A DNA stretch of 64,000 bases from Rheum nobile (GCA_027886185.1 WOAB01000127.1:2976001-3040000); one strand, 5' to 3'; shown: positions 9,800 through 22,330, counted from the stretch's first letter. Made by a program: numbers and translations. Notes: generated by a model from the sequence alone, not told the origin.

Positions 9800-11925
9800 T
9801 GTTCAGGAGCATGCCAACATCGGATGCCCTTGATGTTGTTGTAGAGAGGCTTGGTTTGAATGTCTATGAGGCAAGTCTAACTATGACATAGTGTGAATTG
9901 TTAATCACCGGCAGCACCTGATCCCTCTTATTTCATCAGCAAGTTCTGTAAGTATAATTAGACCATGAAATTCCAGGTGCCCACTAGCTGGAAATAGTTT
10001 TGTAACTTGATGGATGCTGGAATGTGTTCCATTTGTGGTGACGAAAGCCTTGGAATTGGTATGGTTTTTTGTCTATTTCCATGCACTTCAATCAATTTTC
10101 CCTTGAGATTGGTTGTGGATAGTTATCTTTGAATAGTATTTCTTAAATAGGCTCTGACCATATACGTGAAAAGGATGGAATTTGGGCGAGTAGCTTGAAT
10201 TTATAGCCCTTCACAGAAAACAAGAGATCCAAATTACCAGCTGAAGGTTATTGTCCTATCTACTTGTATCTCATTATCTTTGAAATTTAGTAATTATCTT
10301 TCCTGAAGCTCCCAGAGTAGCCTTCTTTGTTTTAGTTTTAGCTATCGGAACATAAAGGAGGTATTGCAATGCCTTGTGCATGCAAGCTTGCATCATAGAC
10401 TGTTCAAGGAAGTTGTGCCTGAGCCATCTTAACTGCATCGGATGAGGATGCGCCATGGATAGAATTTTGGTGCTTTCGCTCAATTTTGGGGGGCAATCCA
10501 GGGAATTCCTTGCTCATAAGTGTGGAAGAGACAAAGGCATGTGCTATATACGGTGAAGAGAGATTTTTTATGAATGGGCATCGACTGCATCTCTATAAAA
10601 AAAACATCATGTTGTATCCATATTGGAAACAAATTTATAGGTTCCTTACTTTTTCTGTTGTAGACAAGGCTCCTGCAGATTCAAGCAATCAACAAAGTGG
10701 CCAAAAGTAAAGTAGCAACTTCCTTAAGTGAACTCAACCCCTCTGCTTCTATTCAAGAGGTTGCCCCAATTGATACTTTACCTGCACAGACTGATTCTGA
10801 TGAATCAAATAAAAAATCACTTGAAATCGTACCACATACTGACCAGTGGGGTAGCTTGAAGTTTGTTTATGGGATGTGAAGGTGTTGATGATGATAAGAA
10901 TACAAAGGAGACATTTTTTGTCTCACTTCACTTCCCAAAGATATCTAGGAAGCTATTTTGGATGTGGTAGATTTTAGCCAGAAGTTGCAGTGGTTTCTTA
11001 AGGTATGAAATTGCTGCAACAATAACATGCTAATCTAATAATATATGACTGTAAATAGTTCCTTTTAACAATCAAGTATGTCTGGTATCTACTTCTTACA
11101 AGAACGTATATCTATTATCTAGGGATCTTACTAGCAGTATTTGTATCAACATTACTTGGATGAAGCTGGAAAAAAGATCAAAATGTGAATAACTAGCAGC
11201 AAACTTTGTTGACCTTTGCTGATTGGTTGATTATATCGAGAGTAGCTCTTACATTTTGAGCTATACAATACACTAATTACAACATAAACACTTTGTTGCA
11301 TACATGTGGGTAAACTATGTTGCTACTGCAGAGTATACTGCAGTCACACTGATTTTGCATCTATGATTAAATATTTTCCCAATAAACCAGCAATGATAAC
11401 AATTGTAGATGTACACACATGTAGTCTTACTGGAATCAAATAGGCCTTTGATGATTTATTTGAAGCTAGATTGACCAATCTAAGATGCACACTTATTGAG
11501 GAAACTTCTGTAGAGAAAGCATCGTAAACAAGTGGGATCTCACCTGGGTAGGAAGGGTAGCTACAGAAAGGTATGGCTGTCAAATTCTCAATGCATATGT
11601 TACTTCAGTTACGTTGCTGATCATATTATTGTTTCATTTATAAACTTTGTCGTGCTTTGTGAAATATGCAAAAGCAGTTATTCACTCCTAATAACTTGAC
11701 CCTAGCTCCTTTTTCTGTAGTTTTGTATTTAAGATACAATATACTTGTTAATTTGACGGAATCACTTGGATGTGTTGTTAGAGGAATAATGTTTATGTTT
11801 CTTTAGGAAAAGATGGTGGAATCATCATCGAATGCAAATCTATTCTCTGCTTCAACATCTCATAAGGCATCCCATTCATTTTTAATGCACCAAACGAATC
11901 AGAATGAAAGGATAAAGTTGGAAGG
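9800..11925 (+). pseudogene. Decayed multi-exon gene fragments, product not recognised
   Basis: Several short stretches have coding-like composition separated by AT-rich intron-like DNA. They are MPTSDALDVVVERLGLNVYEA near 9811-9870, MDAGMCSICGDESLGIGM near 10010-10063, SLEIVPHTDQWGSLKFVYGM at 10818-10877, and SSSNANLFSASTSHKASHSF near 11823-11885. Stops and frame changes lie between them, and the CxxC pair is isolated. They could be pieces of one captured gene or of several. I recognise no family. Confidence 0.35.
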
Positions 11926-12002
11926 TCTGTTTTTGAGTTTCTCTTCATGATTTAGTCACTTGTTGATTTTTATGTATTATTTGTTTGTTTGCAAAAAGTG
12001 TT

Positions 12003-12074
12003 TGTATTAAATCCGAAACTCCCGGCAGATGGCCAATGACCCGGGGAAACGAAAGAATCGGTTATATTTTTCAT
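12003..12074 (-). pseudogene. atpF: atpF exon 1 fragment (ATP synthase CF0 subunit b)
   Basis: Reading the minus strand from ATG at 12072-12074 gives MKNITDSFVSPGHWPSAGSF, close to the known N-terminus of plastid ATP synthase subunit b, the stator stalk protein of the thylakoid enzyme. Only about 24 codons remain before the insertion breakpoint near 12003. Confidence 0.85.
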
Positions 12075-12502
12075 ATGATCTCCTCTTATAGATAGACTAA
12101 AAAATCGAACATTATTTTTTGTTGTATTACTTGACCTATTTCCTATTTAGAAATTGAAAATAGATTCAAAATCGATTCCATTTCACAATGTATTTTTTTT
12201 TTCAATTGAGATTTCTAATAAGAATAAGACTAGAACTTATTCGAATAGGATTAGGGACCGGACGGCTTTTTGTGTAAATTGCGAAATACCTCGTTTGTTG
12301 CACCATTTCCTAAACAGCTTTCGTTGGACTAAGAAGGGAAAGGAAGAAAGCGAATCGGTAACACTGATTCCTCATTCTCAAATCAGCCCTTCCCCCCGGG
12401 TTTTCTCAAAGTAATTGTAGGAGCGAAATCTTGGTATAATGCGAAAAGGCAAGCAGGCAAGCGTCAAGTCCAAAGAAAAAATACATATTTTTTTTATTAG
12501 AA

Positions 12503-12748
12503 TTAAACCAAAGGATTCGCAAATAAAAGAGCTAATGCTACAACCAATCCATAAATTGTTAAAGCTTCCATAAAAGCCAAACTAAGCAATAAAGTATCTC
12601 GTATTTTACCTTCTGCTTCAGGCTGTCTCGCAATACCTTCTACAGCTTGGCCTGTAGCAGTACCTTGACCAACTCATGGTACAATAGAAGCAAGCCATAC
12701 AGCCAACCCAGCAGCAATAACGGAAGCGGAAGAAATAAGTGGATTCAT
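12503..12748 (-). pseudogene. atpH: atpH copy (ATP synthase CF0 subunit c)
   Basis: The full 81-codon length of the proteolipid ring subunit is present. It starts MNPLISSASVIAAGLAVWLA and ends ALTIYGLVVALALLFANPLV. In plastids this protein forms the proton-conducting c-ring; the essential Glu region (LLLSLAFMEALTIYG) is still readable. A TGA near codon 25 replaces a Gly codon, and several Gly in the first helix are changed (to Trp, Val and others). It therefore cannot encode a working subunit. Confidence 0.93.
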
Positions 12749-13408
12749 GATAAGTTTCTCACAAAAAAAAAAAGAAATGGTTAATCATACAATCAACGAA
12801 AAGATTATTACTTAATTATTCCATCGACTAAGATTCAGCCAGTCGAAGTTAGTAAGAACTCCAAATTAAAATAAAAATATTCCATCAAATCATCAGAATT
12901 CTCCTTGTTAGTTCCTATTTGTTGAGTCTTTCCTGAATCTATACAACTTGAGTTTCTCCTTTCCTTCTTTCTAACCATTCGTTGAATTCTTTGACCCTTT
13001 CTTGCTTGATTTTATTTGTTTATTCATTCAATTCATAATCATGAATAAATGAAAAAAACATAAAAAAAGACTTCTCTTAATATCCCCATCTAAACGAAAG
13101 TAGGGCTTAATATTAGTTCAGATATAACGAGTCAATATCTAATATCCAATATACATGTCTTTCTTCCATAACGTAAACCCGGCATTCTACCTTAAATTCA
13201 ATTGGATTCTATAATCTCTCTTTGAATTGAAATATCTACAGGAATTGACTTATAACCATTCGATTCTATATGCCTAGTTCGATCTTTCTATACTAACCAA
13301 CCCTCTCTCTAGTATCCCTTTTCTATTACTATAGAACATACTGGTATGTTACCTAAGTAGATTATTAGAAACATATAGTGACTTAAAAAAGACTCTTTTG
13401 AAAATGAA

Positions 13409-14123
13409 TTAATGATGACCCTCCATGGATTCGCCTATATAAGCTGCGGCTAAAGTTGCAAAAATAAGAGTCTGAATACCGCTTGTAAATAATCCAAGAA
13501 ACATGACAGGTATAGGAACCACTAAAGGTACTAAAGAAACAAGAACAATAATGACTAATTCATCGGCTAATATATTTCCGAAAAGTCGAAAACTAAGGGA
13601 TAGAGGTTTTGTGAAATCTTCTAAGATGTTAATGGGTAACAAAATTGGAGTTGGTTGAATGTATTTACTAAAATAACCCAACCCTTTTTTTTGTAAGACT
13701 CGCATAGAAATATGCCACTGACGTGAGTAAAGCTAAAGCTACAGTCGTATTTATATCATTCGTAGGTGCGGATAATTCCCCATGAGGTAACTGTATAATT
13801 TTCCGAGGTAAAAGAGCCCCTGACCAATTAGAAACAAAAACAAATAGAAACATAGTCCCAATAAAGGGAACCCAAGGACGATATTCTTCTCCAATCTGAG
13901 TTTTGCTCACGTCTCGAATGAATTCAAGGACATATTCAAAGAAATTCTGACCGTTCGTCGGAATTGTTTGTGGATTACGAGCAACTATGGTGGCTGAACT
14001 TAATAAGATAGCAATTACAACCCAAGAAGTAATAAGTACTTGGTCGTGGACTTGGAAACCACCTATTTGCCAATAGAAATGTTGGCCGACTTCCACACCG
14101 GATATAGTGTATTGATTGAACAT
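13409..14123 (-). pseudogene. atpI: atpI copy (ATP synthase CF0 subunit a), frameshifted
   Basis: The minus strand encodes subunit a of the plastid ATP synthase, which forms the proton half-channels. Codons 1 to about 140 run from 14123 (MFNQYTISGVEVGQHFYWQI) to about 13700. The C-terminal third runs from 13705 to 13409, with the conserved SLSFRLFGNILADE helix carrying the essential Arg and ending AAAYIGESMEGHH. The two parts lie in different frames that overlap at 13668-13705, showing a small indel there. Together they cover nearly the whole protein. Confidence 0.95.
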
Positions 14124-14356
14124 GATAGAACATTCATATTGTCCTCTAACAGAAATATAACCTTCAAAAAAATCTTATTTTGATTCAACCATTGCTTTCT
14201 CACCTTGTCTACTTCAATCGTATATAATACCAACTAATCAATCATATCCCCAGTTATTTTTATATCTTTTTTATATTCAGGAATCCTAACCGATTATACC
14301 CTATTAATTCGAGAAATCAATTATAGAGTTCCCTAAAGTCATTTTTTTATTATGAA

Positions 14357-14656
14357 TCAAGGATTTATTATATAGCTAGAACGACCTTCACAAATTGTGA
14401 ATTCTAATTTGGTGAGAATTAGTCGGATTGAGGCTATAGCGTCATCGTTTGCCGGAATCGAAATATCTGCAAGATCGGGGTCACAATTTGTATCGATTAA
14501 ACAAATCGTTGGAATTCCCAAAGTAATACATTCTCGAAGGGCTGTATATTCTTCTTGCTGATCAATGATGATTACAATATTCGACAACCCTGTCATATAT
14601 TTAATCCCACCCAAATATGTTTGCAAGTGAGATAATTGTCTCTTTAACATGGCTGC
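14357..14656 (-). pseudogene. rps2: rps2 3' part (plastid ribosomal protein S2)
   Basis: The C-terminal 98 or so residues of plastid S2 read from AAMLKRQLSHLQTYLGG through CITLGIPTICLIDTNCDPDL to the stop. Plastid rps2 is about 236 codons, so the N-terminal 60 percent is missing at the insertion edge. A few residues differ from the usual plastid sequence, as expected for a decaying copy. Confidence 0.93.
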
Positions 14657-14660
14657 ATTT

Positions 14661-17600
14661 TTCGAGTCTTTGAACTATTATTGGTGACAATGACGTGATT
14701 GTAATTTGTTTAAATATGTACATCAAATTCTACCAATCATACTTTCTAGCTATCCATGATTCTCTTTTATGCATAGGTTGTCAAATGTTGATGAAAGGCA
14801 GTCGCGAGTATCATTGGGGATTCTGGGGGATACCTTTGCTCAAGACCATGTAAAAATGAACAGCTACTATCCAATGAAAATGATTGAAGGATGGGAAAGT
14901 TTTCTTGAATTTTCAAAGGATTCGGCTCTATTTTGACCTCTTCTTCCTCTTTGCATCTAAGTATAGTTGACTTTGACTACATGAACTTATGTTGGATTGT
15001 TGTGTCTATTTGTTTGGACATGTAGTAGTAGTCTAGATAACTATATGCTTTTTTGATTGGTGTGCTTAGATACATAGGAGATTTATTTGAATGTGAGAAG
15101 ATGCCCTTCTATGTAGTATTTATTTCCTGATATTCAATTCAAAGACAAGTTTATCAAACTTTGTATAACAAGACCCACTCAGAAAATAAATACTCCTAAG
15201 AAAGTGTTAACAAATTGATAATGTGTTAATAAAACGAAATTGTTGACTTAGCTGGAAAAAAGGAAGCAAAATGTGGGAATAAAAAACACAAAAGTGGAAA
15301 CAAAAGGTGGCAAGAATGCATGAAAACAGAAAAGATGAAGATATAAGCATGTAATTGAATTTGTTAAAGCAAAAAGTTGATGAGGCTTGTATCAAGCCTA
15401 TATGTACATGATTCTGTATGAATTCTACCATATTATTTCTAATTGGGCGGTCTTTGAATGATAGAAAAACATGGGTGTTTTCTTCATGTTTTGTTGAAAG
15501 AAGTGGATGAATTACATTAGTTTGGTAATTCTAGGAAAGATATGATCTTTTCAGATATATGATGATATGCTAGGGTGGTACTCTTTTGCTAAAATTTCTC
15601 CTAGCTTTTAGGAACTCTTAGAATGTTAGTCTAGGACCATATTTGTGATGCTATTATGCAATTTATACATTTCATGAGCTTGGATGTGTGAGAAGCCATG
15701 GCAATAAATATCTGTAGCAGGAACATGTACTCAAACTTCTATCGAGAAAAAAAAATTAAAAGTAATGTTGATGATGTGAAAGTCAGAGAGGAATTCCCTG
15801 AAGAGGTCAGAGGAATAATAAATTAGCATTAAATATTCACTCTTGCACAATGTTCGTTTACTTCAATTATGAAACTACAGATGAGTATGAATGGAGACGA
15901 TGAGAACTTGACAGCAGAAGCATTTTCAGACGATGGAAAGATAATAGAGGAAGCATCTATGGTGGCACAAAATATAATTAGTGAAGACAACGAGACTAAA
16001 GAAATGGAGATGCAGATGGAGGGCCCTAAGGAACAAAGCTTCGACGAAGGCAATTTTGTAGATACTCACCAGAATATCTGGCAAAGAAAGAGGCTGAGAT
16101 TGCGTTCGCTAATGATGGACATGAAGCAATTGAGTCCGCTCTGACCAATTACATGGTATGAGTCTCCATGTATTCCCTAAAAGTATGTTCTTGTTCTTGT
16201 TTTTGTGATGGATATAGTTGGTGCAAAATAGTAGTCGCCATTGCATAGGAAAAATGAGAGTCCAATTTGCTTTCCTTATTGCTCTGCTTACATGGATTTT
16301 GTTATGATTCTTTGGAGGTAGCATCATCTGTAATATGTACATTAAAAGAATAGCAGCTCCATTTGACTTGTGTTTTGTTGGTTTGATAATGAATATCCAG
16401 TTTGCCTTTCAAATATGTTTCAATGCCTACACTTCCTCCCATATTTGTAGTATATATAGGGGTATATAATGAACTTTTTCACCTGATTCAAAATAGACAG
16501 AGAATATGAATCCTATTTTCTAGAGGGAATTGAAGGTTGTGAGTATTAAAATGGTGTGACAGAAAAGAATAGTGCACATTTGGGATACCCATATTTATAG
16601 ATCTTTGGTAATAGAGAAGACAACATTTGGGTGCTTTGTAGGGCAAGCAAGATTACTGCCTTTCTGTCTGGAGTTGTGGACAATTGTGAATCATCCTTCC
16701 AGTTCTTGTGTACATTCTTTTAAAATTTCAAGGATTTAATAATAAAGGACTTGAACTTAAGTACTTTTGGTACCAATTGCCTACTAATGTTCCATGGCTT
16801 AGGTTTTTGGAGTCACAATAGGTTGAGATGTGCTTTATTTCTTGTGGAAATAAATGTTTCTTTTTGTCATTGTTACTATAGTACTTTATTCTTAGATTCA
16901 CTGAGCTTAGTAGAAACAGTACTTTATGGTATCAGTAACATTAAATTTACAGATACTCACTCTTCCAATCTGATGGTTGTCTTCTTTTTGTTTCTTCCAT
17001 CAGGTTATGCCTTTGCTTTCATTCTCTTTCTTTAATACCAAGTGTCATTTCATGAACTATATTATTATTGCTAATTTTGTTACAGTTTGTCTCTTCTAGC
17101 TCTTTTTTTCCAGCAAGAGTTTCCATGTGAATTTCTGTGAAGCCATTTCTATGTCAGCATTCTATATCTCATCTGCATTGGAAAAGCTTAATATTAAAAA
17201 CTAAATCAGCAGGCTGAAGCTGTCTTAAAAGCCTTTGAGAACTACCAACTCAAGGTGCTTGGTATAAAGGAATCGGGTGATGAATCATTAGGGTTCTACT
17301 TCTATCATTTGTATTCACTAATTCAATTAATGTTCATATTATGGCTGAATCTTCATATATGTAATCCTTTTTGTCATTGTTATTTATCCTTTAGCTTGAA
17401 GAAGGTCGTCAAAATGAAATCCACATTAAACAACTTTTGTGCTTTTGTAATAGGCAAGCATGCCAAAGCAGTACCTTTCCCTTCTGGACCAACCAATTGC
17501 TTTGTACAGGTAAATCATAAACCGCTCAGTTTAATCATCTCACGACATGTTATTGTTCAGGGCTTAACATAATAATGTCAAACTTTATGAAATAATGGTC

Positions 17601-17800
17601 TACTGAAGTATTAACCACTTTAGAACTTTTTCATTATTTACAACACTCAGAATATTGGTGACATTTGAAGAGCTCGATGGGGACTGGGGTTGATATTGCA
17701 TGAGGGAGGAGGTACTATGCAATTTGTGAAAAGGTGGTTCTTGTGCCTTCAATGGATCATGGTCAAGGCATTTTGTAATGAACGTGTGTTTCACAGTTTG
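14661..17800 (+). pseudogene. Further decayed coding-like fragments, product not recognised
   Basis: Downstream of the plastid insertion, short coding-like stretches recur on the plus strand. They include MSMNGDDENLTAEAFSDDGK and onward at 15881-16045 (acidic, low complexity). This is followed after a frame change by YLAKKEAEIAFANDGHEAIE near 16065-16140 with a possible donor ATGGTATGAG. Another is QAEAVLKAFENYQLKVLG near 17211-17265. The spacing suggests exons of one gene with lost splice sites, probably the same captured locus as the pieces upstream. No family recognised. Confidence 0.3.
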
Positions 17801-18916
17801 TCAAGAAAACCAAATGTCTAAAAGCGGTGGCACTGAAAGTTATAGAAGGAACAAAAACATTCAAGTAGATCTTGTTTGATATGAAAATGGGAAAAAACAC
17901 ACCAGAACAATGACATAAAAATGCTTACAGAACCAACTAAGGTGAATAAACTACGCAAGAATCGCTTAACAGTGAAAATAATCAACATCCTTCTCCTCTA
18001 AAAGGTTATAGAGCTTTGTCAACCAAATAAACTTATAAAGTGTAAATATGATAGTCAAAGAAAACTGATAAGTAATATCTCTATCAGTTTGTCGAACACT
18101 TTCAGGGAGGTCGTACAACTTGCAAATCATGATTATGTCAGAAAGGTGGTAAATTGCAAGAAAAATTGTTAGAACCCAAAATCATGCAAGAAAAATTACT
18201 AGAACCTAAAATCCTGCAAGAAAAACATTTGCATGGTCAAGTTTGAGATTCGTACTTGCAACAATAACAAAAAAAACACTAGGAGAGAAATACTCATCTC
18301 TCTTTTTGAATGGAGGATAAATGTTTACATACTAAGATTTAGCGTCAATGCAAATTAAAGCATTCAGAACCAAGCTGATACAAACTTCATCACATACAAC
18401 ATCTTGACCACCAAAAAGAATCAGTGAGAACCTTCAAAGGTGGATTAAGAGTTGAACTATCGAATAAGAGCTACACAAGTAACCATCCACAACCTAATGG
18501 AAAGTATATGCTCAGTAGTAGAATGAATTAGCTAATATTCTTCATCACGAAGTCAAACTTCCGTCGGGCCGCTCTCCCATGAATCATGAGACCTCTTTAT
18601 GATAACAATATGTTAAGTTATTTTCACGTTTTATTCTCCTATGTAAGGATTTGGTAATAGATTTTGCTTAAATGTTTGTTTATGATATGTTTTTAACACT
18701 TCAGGTGCTTCGTAAAATAATGTATGTTTTCATCTTTATCATATGCTACTCGATAGACCACTAGATGTTGTGCTTGATTATTAGAATTGCATACTAATGT
18801 CTTAGAATTGCATACTAATGTTTTAGAATTTCACTAGTGACTTCCTATCTGATATAGTAATTATAAAATCCTAAATGGAATTTCTCTAAACATCTTCATG
18901 AAATATTTGCGTCATT
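17801..18916. other. Noncoding, right part of the proposed Helitron
   Basis: AT-rich DNA with only short frames. A short direct repeat (agaattgcatactaatg) is present twice near 18782-18820. No gene seen. Confidence 0.4.
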
Positions 18917-19538
18917 GCTCGTGTGCGCTTGCGCATGCGTAGCCTACTAGTATTATATAAGAGAATGACATTTTAATCTTACATTGATGATGCAATGGCT
19001 TTTTTCTTCACTTGGTCTAGCATAAAATGTTAATAAAATAATGATAAAACATATATCGAAAACAAAAAAATAAAAGAAAAAGGAAAAAATAAATAATTAC
19101 AGAAATACGAACTTCTAATGCTTGAATTATACAGAAATTGTTCCATATCATCCAACCTTGGGGACAAAACAAACGAAAAGTTAATTAGAATAATATATGA
19201 CAAATCTGATTACAATATTGGACATAATGGTGTATACTTGGAGTTGTCTTCTTCCTTCTTTTAGTACACTGAGATTACTCACTTAGAAGAAAGTTGGTGG
19301 TATGGCTAATTAGACGCCAATAAAGTGGTCATAATGTGGAATATTTTTATAGTGAGACATGGTATACGTTAAGAATTTGAAAGATTGCTTAGTTGTAATT
19401 AATTCTTTGGTTAGTGAATAACTCCTACATAGTTGTTACAATAAATCTTTGAAAATATTACGGTATTTAATGGGTCTGTTAGAAATTCATAACAAATCTA
19501 TTCTATCATTTAATTTGTGTTAAATACAAACTACTTAA

Positions 19539-20290
19539 TTGGTTTTAAATACGTTATTTTTATCATGTTCATATTCACGTATAGATTTAGGATCCTGTAC
19601 ATTTGTCTTCTATTGTGTGAAATGTGAAGTAGTTTGCACCGTTAGATTGTATTCATCCACGGCTGAGATTCCACCGGTGTCATTTAAAGCTTTTAAGTAC
19701 TCTAGGGGCATTTTCGTCATTTAGGCTCTTATGTCTCTTTCCTTCCTCAAACTCTCCCATCTCAAATTTTCTGGATGGCCTTGTTCTCCATGGTATCTCT
19801 CGCCCGATTTGCACTTCGTTTATGTTGATTCCTCTCTTTATGCACTAGAATATTCAAATCTGGCCTTAGATTATTCAATAGATCGTGTTTCTTCATTCAT
19901 CCCCACCTCAGAGTGCATCTGATTTTGCTCAAATCGACGTTCCCAAACACCATGGACGTCGGTATTGATTTCCTTTCAAAGACTTCATTATTTTATCGTA
20001 TTTGGGTGTAGGCTTGATTTTTGGTTGCTTACATGTTGCAATTTCATGTTTTTTGTATTAAACTTTCAAATTTTACTGATATTTTCCATTTAATTCAGTT
20101 TTAATGTGTTGAATTGTAATATGAGTTGCTACAAGGTGTTCGATGTTAAGGTATTCAACCAAGTGGACCAATCAATTGTTGGAAATGATTCATCCCCTTA
20201 TTAAGAAGCTTGAGATTGACTATGGTGGGTGAGTTGAGAGATGCCCGCAATGTGTTTGATGAAATGCTTGAAAGAGATGTTGTGAGATCG
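19539..20290 (+). pseudogene. PPR-gene relic left of the hAT element
   Basis: At 20228-20290 one frame reads GELRDARNVFDEMLERDVV, a clear pentatricopeptide-repeat stretch of the plant PLS/E type (usually DARxVFDEMPERDVVSW). Upstream sequence (19731-19922 open frame and a CT-rich leader) may belong to the same decayed gene but shows no repeat. Only one repeat remains and no long frame surrounds it. Confidence 0.5.
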
Positions 20291-21295
20291 AGATGCTTGA
20301 AATAGAAATTCGTACCATTTTCAGTTCAAATTGATTAAAATAAAGCCTTTCGTTGTGTTCGTCGCCCCCAAGTTAGTAGGATTTGACTCCTAAAACACGC
20401 AAATCCCTACCTTGTTGAATGTTTGTATCAAAGGATTTCTTGTTGTTAGATAATCCAAACGAATGCTTGATACCTCAGTTGGTTTTCAAATATGCACAGA
20501 TTATGAACCTCATATGATTAATTATGAACATTGTGGTATTAATTATAAACATGTCATATTGTTGGGTTGATGTTGTGAATGACTGAATTGTTGTCTTGTT
20601 TGTAGACCTGACAATCGGGTCGGGCGGGCGGGTTCGAGTCTGAGTACTGTCGGGTTCTGGTATATTTCGGGTCGGGTCATTTCGGGTCTAAAATTTACCG
20701 GGTCAAACCAGGTCGGGTTATTACGGGTTTTATGCCGGTTCGGGTCAACTCAATGGGTCGAGTTACGCAATTTTTTCCTGCTTTTTTTGTTAATTTAATT
20801 TGCTTTAATTTACAAAATATTTATATTAAGTTTTTTTTTCCGCATGGCTATCTATCGTTCAATTTTAATCCCGGTAAAAATAATGTTATCATAATGCCTT
20901 AACTCTTAATTTTAACATCTTAGTTCTGTTTTATTAAAACTATCTTATAAATTTATACAGTTATACACTTATAACTACACAATAGAGCTTCGGCATAAGA
21001 TTTGGGTTTGTACTAGCTAGTATATATTCCAAGATATCTTCTCCCAAACAAACACTTAGCTATCTCATATTAGACAAGTGGGCAACCACATGCTTATTAA
21101 TGATTCCAACTTAGCTGGTTGAGCTACCTTATATAGTCATATATATAATGAATTAATGATGATGCTGAATCAGTGAATCCTCTAGTATTCTTGTCGTCTT
21201 ATTATTCCTTCATCAAACAAGGAACAAACAAACATGTAAAAAAAGTAGTGCTGAATCATGTTATACTACCACTCAGCTGGGTGCCTAGATCAATG

Positions 21296-21733
21296 CTTTC
21301 TAGTAGGGGTGTTCAAAAGAGGACCGGACCGGAAAACCGGACCGGATCGGACCGGAAATGACCGGACCGGTGAAAATACGGTCCGATCTCCGGTCCAGGT
21401 AATTCCCTTAATCCGGTTCCGGTCCGGTCCAAACCCGGAAAAAATCCGGTCCGGACCGGTAGACCAGATTTTTTTTTTTAATTTATATGTTTTTTGGAAG
21501 ATTTATATGTATTTTTTATAGATATTTTTTTAATTTAATAAGTTAGGAGTATATATGTTTTTTAGATTTTAAATAAGAATTTAATTATTTTAAATAAAAA
21601 AACAAAATCCGGTCTAACCGGTCCTGTACCGGAATTGGACCGGACCGAATAGGTCTGGTCCGGTCTCTGATCCAGATTTTTGAAAAAAATCCGGTCCATC
21701 GGACCGGACCGGATGAACACCCCTACTTTCTAG
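21296..21733 (+). mobile_element. Small non-autonomous hAT element (MITE), copy 1
   Basis: The 422-bp element 21304-21725 begins TAGGGGTGTTCA and ends TGAACACCCCTA, a perfect 12-bp inverted repeat. It is flanked by CTTTCTAG on both sides (21296-21303 and 21726-21733). Subterminal CCGGACCGG-type repeats fill both ends around an AT-rich centre with no coding capacity. It is inserted inside the 3.7-kb hAT element. A second copy lies at 40595-40982. Confidence 0.95.
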
Positions 21734-22069
21734 ATACCAGTTATTTCCAATGTAACTCATACAAATACAAATTATACAATCGATCTAAGGGAGAAGCGAT
21801 GAATTGGTAATAGCCTGTAAACTAAAAATAGTCTATTTGACTAAAATAAATATATGAAGTTTCTCTTCTGTAGAGAATGCTCAAAAGTCAAAACACAATA
21901 AAATAAACAAAACCATAATTAAGCCATCATCCAACGACGTTTCAAGTTTGATAAAGTAGCAAATTAGTAACAAACTAACAACTTAGTCACAATTCAAAAC
22001 ACAACAAAATAAATAATCTCATAACTAAGAAAATATCCAAAATAATTAAACAAGTCCTTAATAGTTATG

Positions 22070-22330
22070 TCAATCCTCCATCTCCACTGTTTCATCACCA
22101 TTGTCAACGTGCAACCTCGTAAATTGGACTTCTAATCCTTCTTCTAGATTCTCCTCTAGGCCTGGACAATTAAACTTTGAATTAAACTCAAATATATAAC
22201 ATTAAAATGTCATACTAAGGTAAAACAAAACAATTACTTACCTTCTTCTATATCCAATCCATAAATCCAAGAGCGAGTCGTCAAAAGTGATTCAGCGGTT
22301 TCTTCAAGAAGAGAATATCTCCACACAAGA
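22070..22330 (-). pseudogene. Possible hAT transposase C-terminus, two exons
   Basis: On the minus strand, LLEETAESLLTTRSWIYGLD at about 22330-22242 ends at a donor (AAG|GTAAGT). Sequence then resumes after an acceptor (CCAG|GCC) at 22161, in frame, as LEENLEEGLEVQFTRL and an acidic tail ending in TGA at 22070-22072. The helix with a terminal Trp (TTRSWIYG) resembles the end of the dimerisation region of plant hAT transposases, which often finish in an acidic tail. The location inside a hAT element supports this. No upstream catalytic exons were recognised. Confidence 0.4.

Larger units (their letters stand above)
12003..14660 (-). other. Nuclear plastid DNA insertion (NUPT)
   Basis: A continuous 2.66-kb segment of chloroplast genome is present on the minus strand in plastid gene order: rps2 (3' part), atpI, atpH, atpF (first codons), with the intergenic spacers included. 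Homology begins inside rps2 near 14660 and ends inside atpF exon 1 near 12003. The flanking DNA is AT-rich and not plastid-like. All three larger genes are broken, so this is a transferred, decaying copy and not plastid DNA misassembled into the window. Confidence 0.95.
8831..18950 (+). mobile_element. Proposed 10.1-kb Helitron with captured gene fragments
   Basis: The proposed 5' end is TCTATACTAATATAAACG at 8831, preceded by A. The proposed 3' end is CTAG at 18947-18950 followed by T, preceded by a GC-rich imperfect hairpin (about 18917-18943, GTGCGC-tt-GCGCAT core). TC at the start, hairpin plus CTRR at the end, and A/T flanks are the Helitron signature. The interior holds plus-strand gene fragments (a PPR-like piece and several unrecognised ones) and a plastid insertion. 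No Rep/helicase sequence was seen, so it would be non-autonomous. Both ends are short signals and the pairing is an inference. Confidence 0.45.

Noticed and set aside
12003..14660. Functional ATP synthase and ribosomal protein genes
   Set aside because: They are plastid genes in plastid order with stops, frameshift and truncated ends, embedded in nuclear-type DNA.
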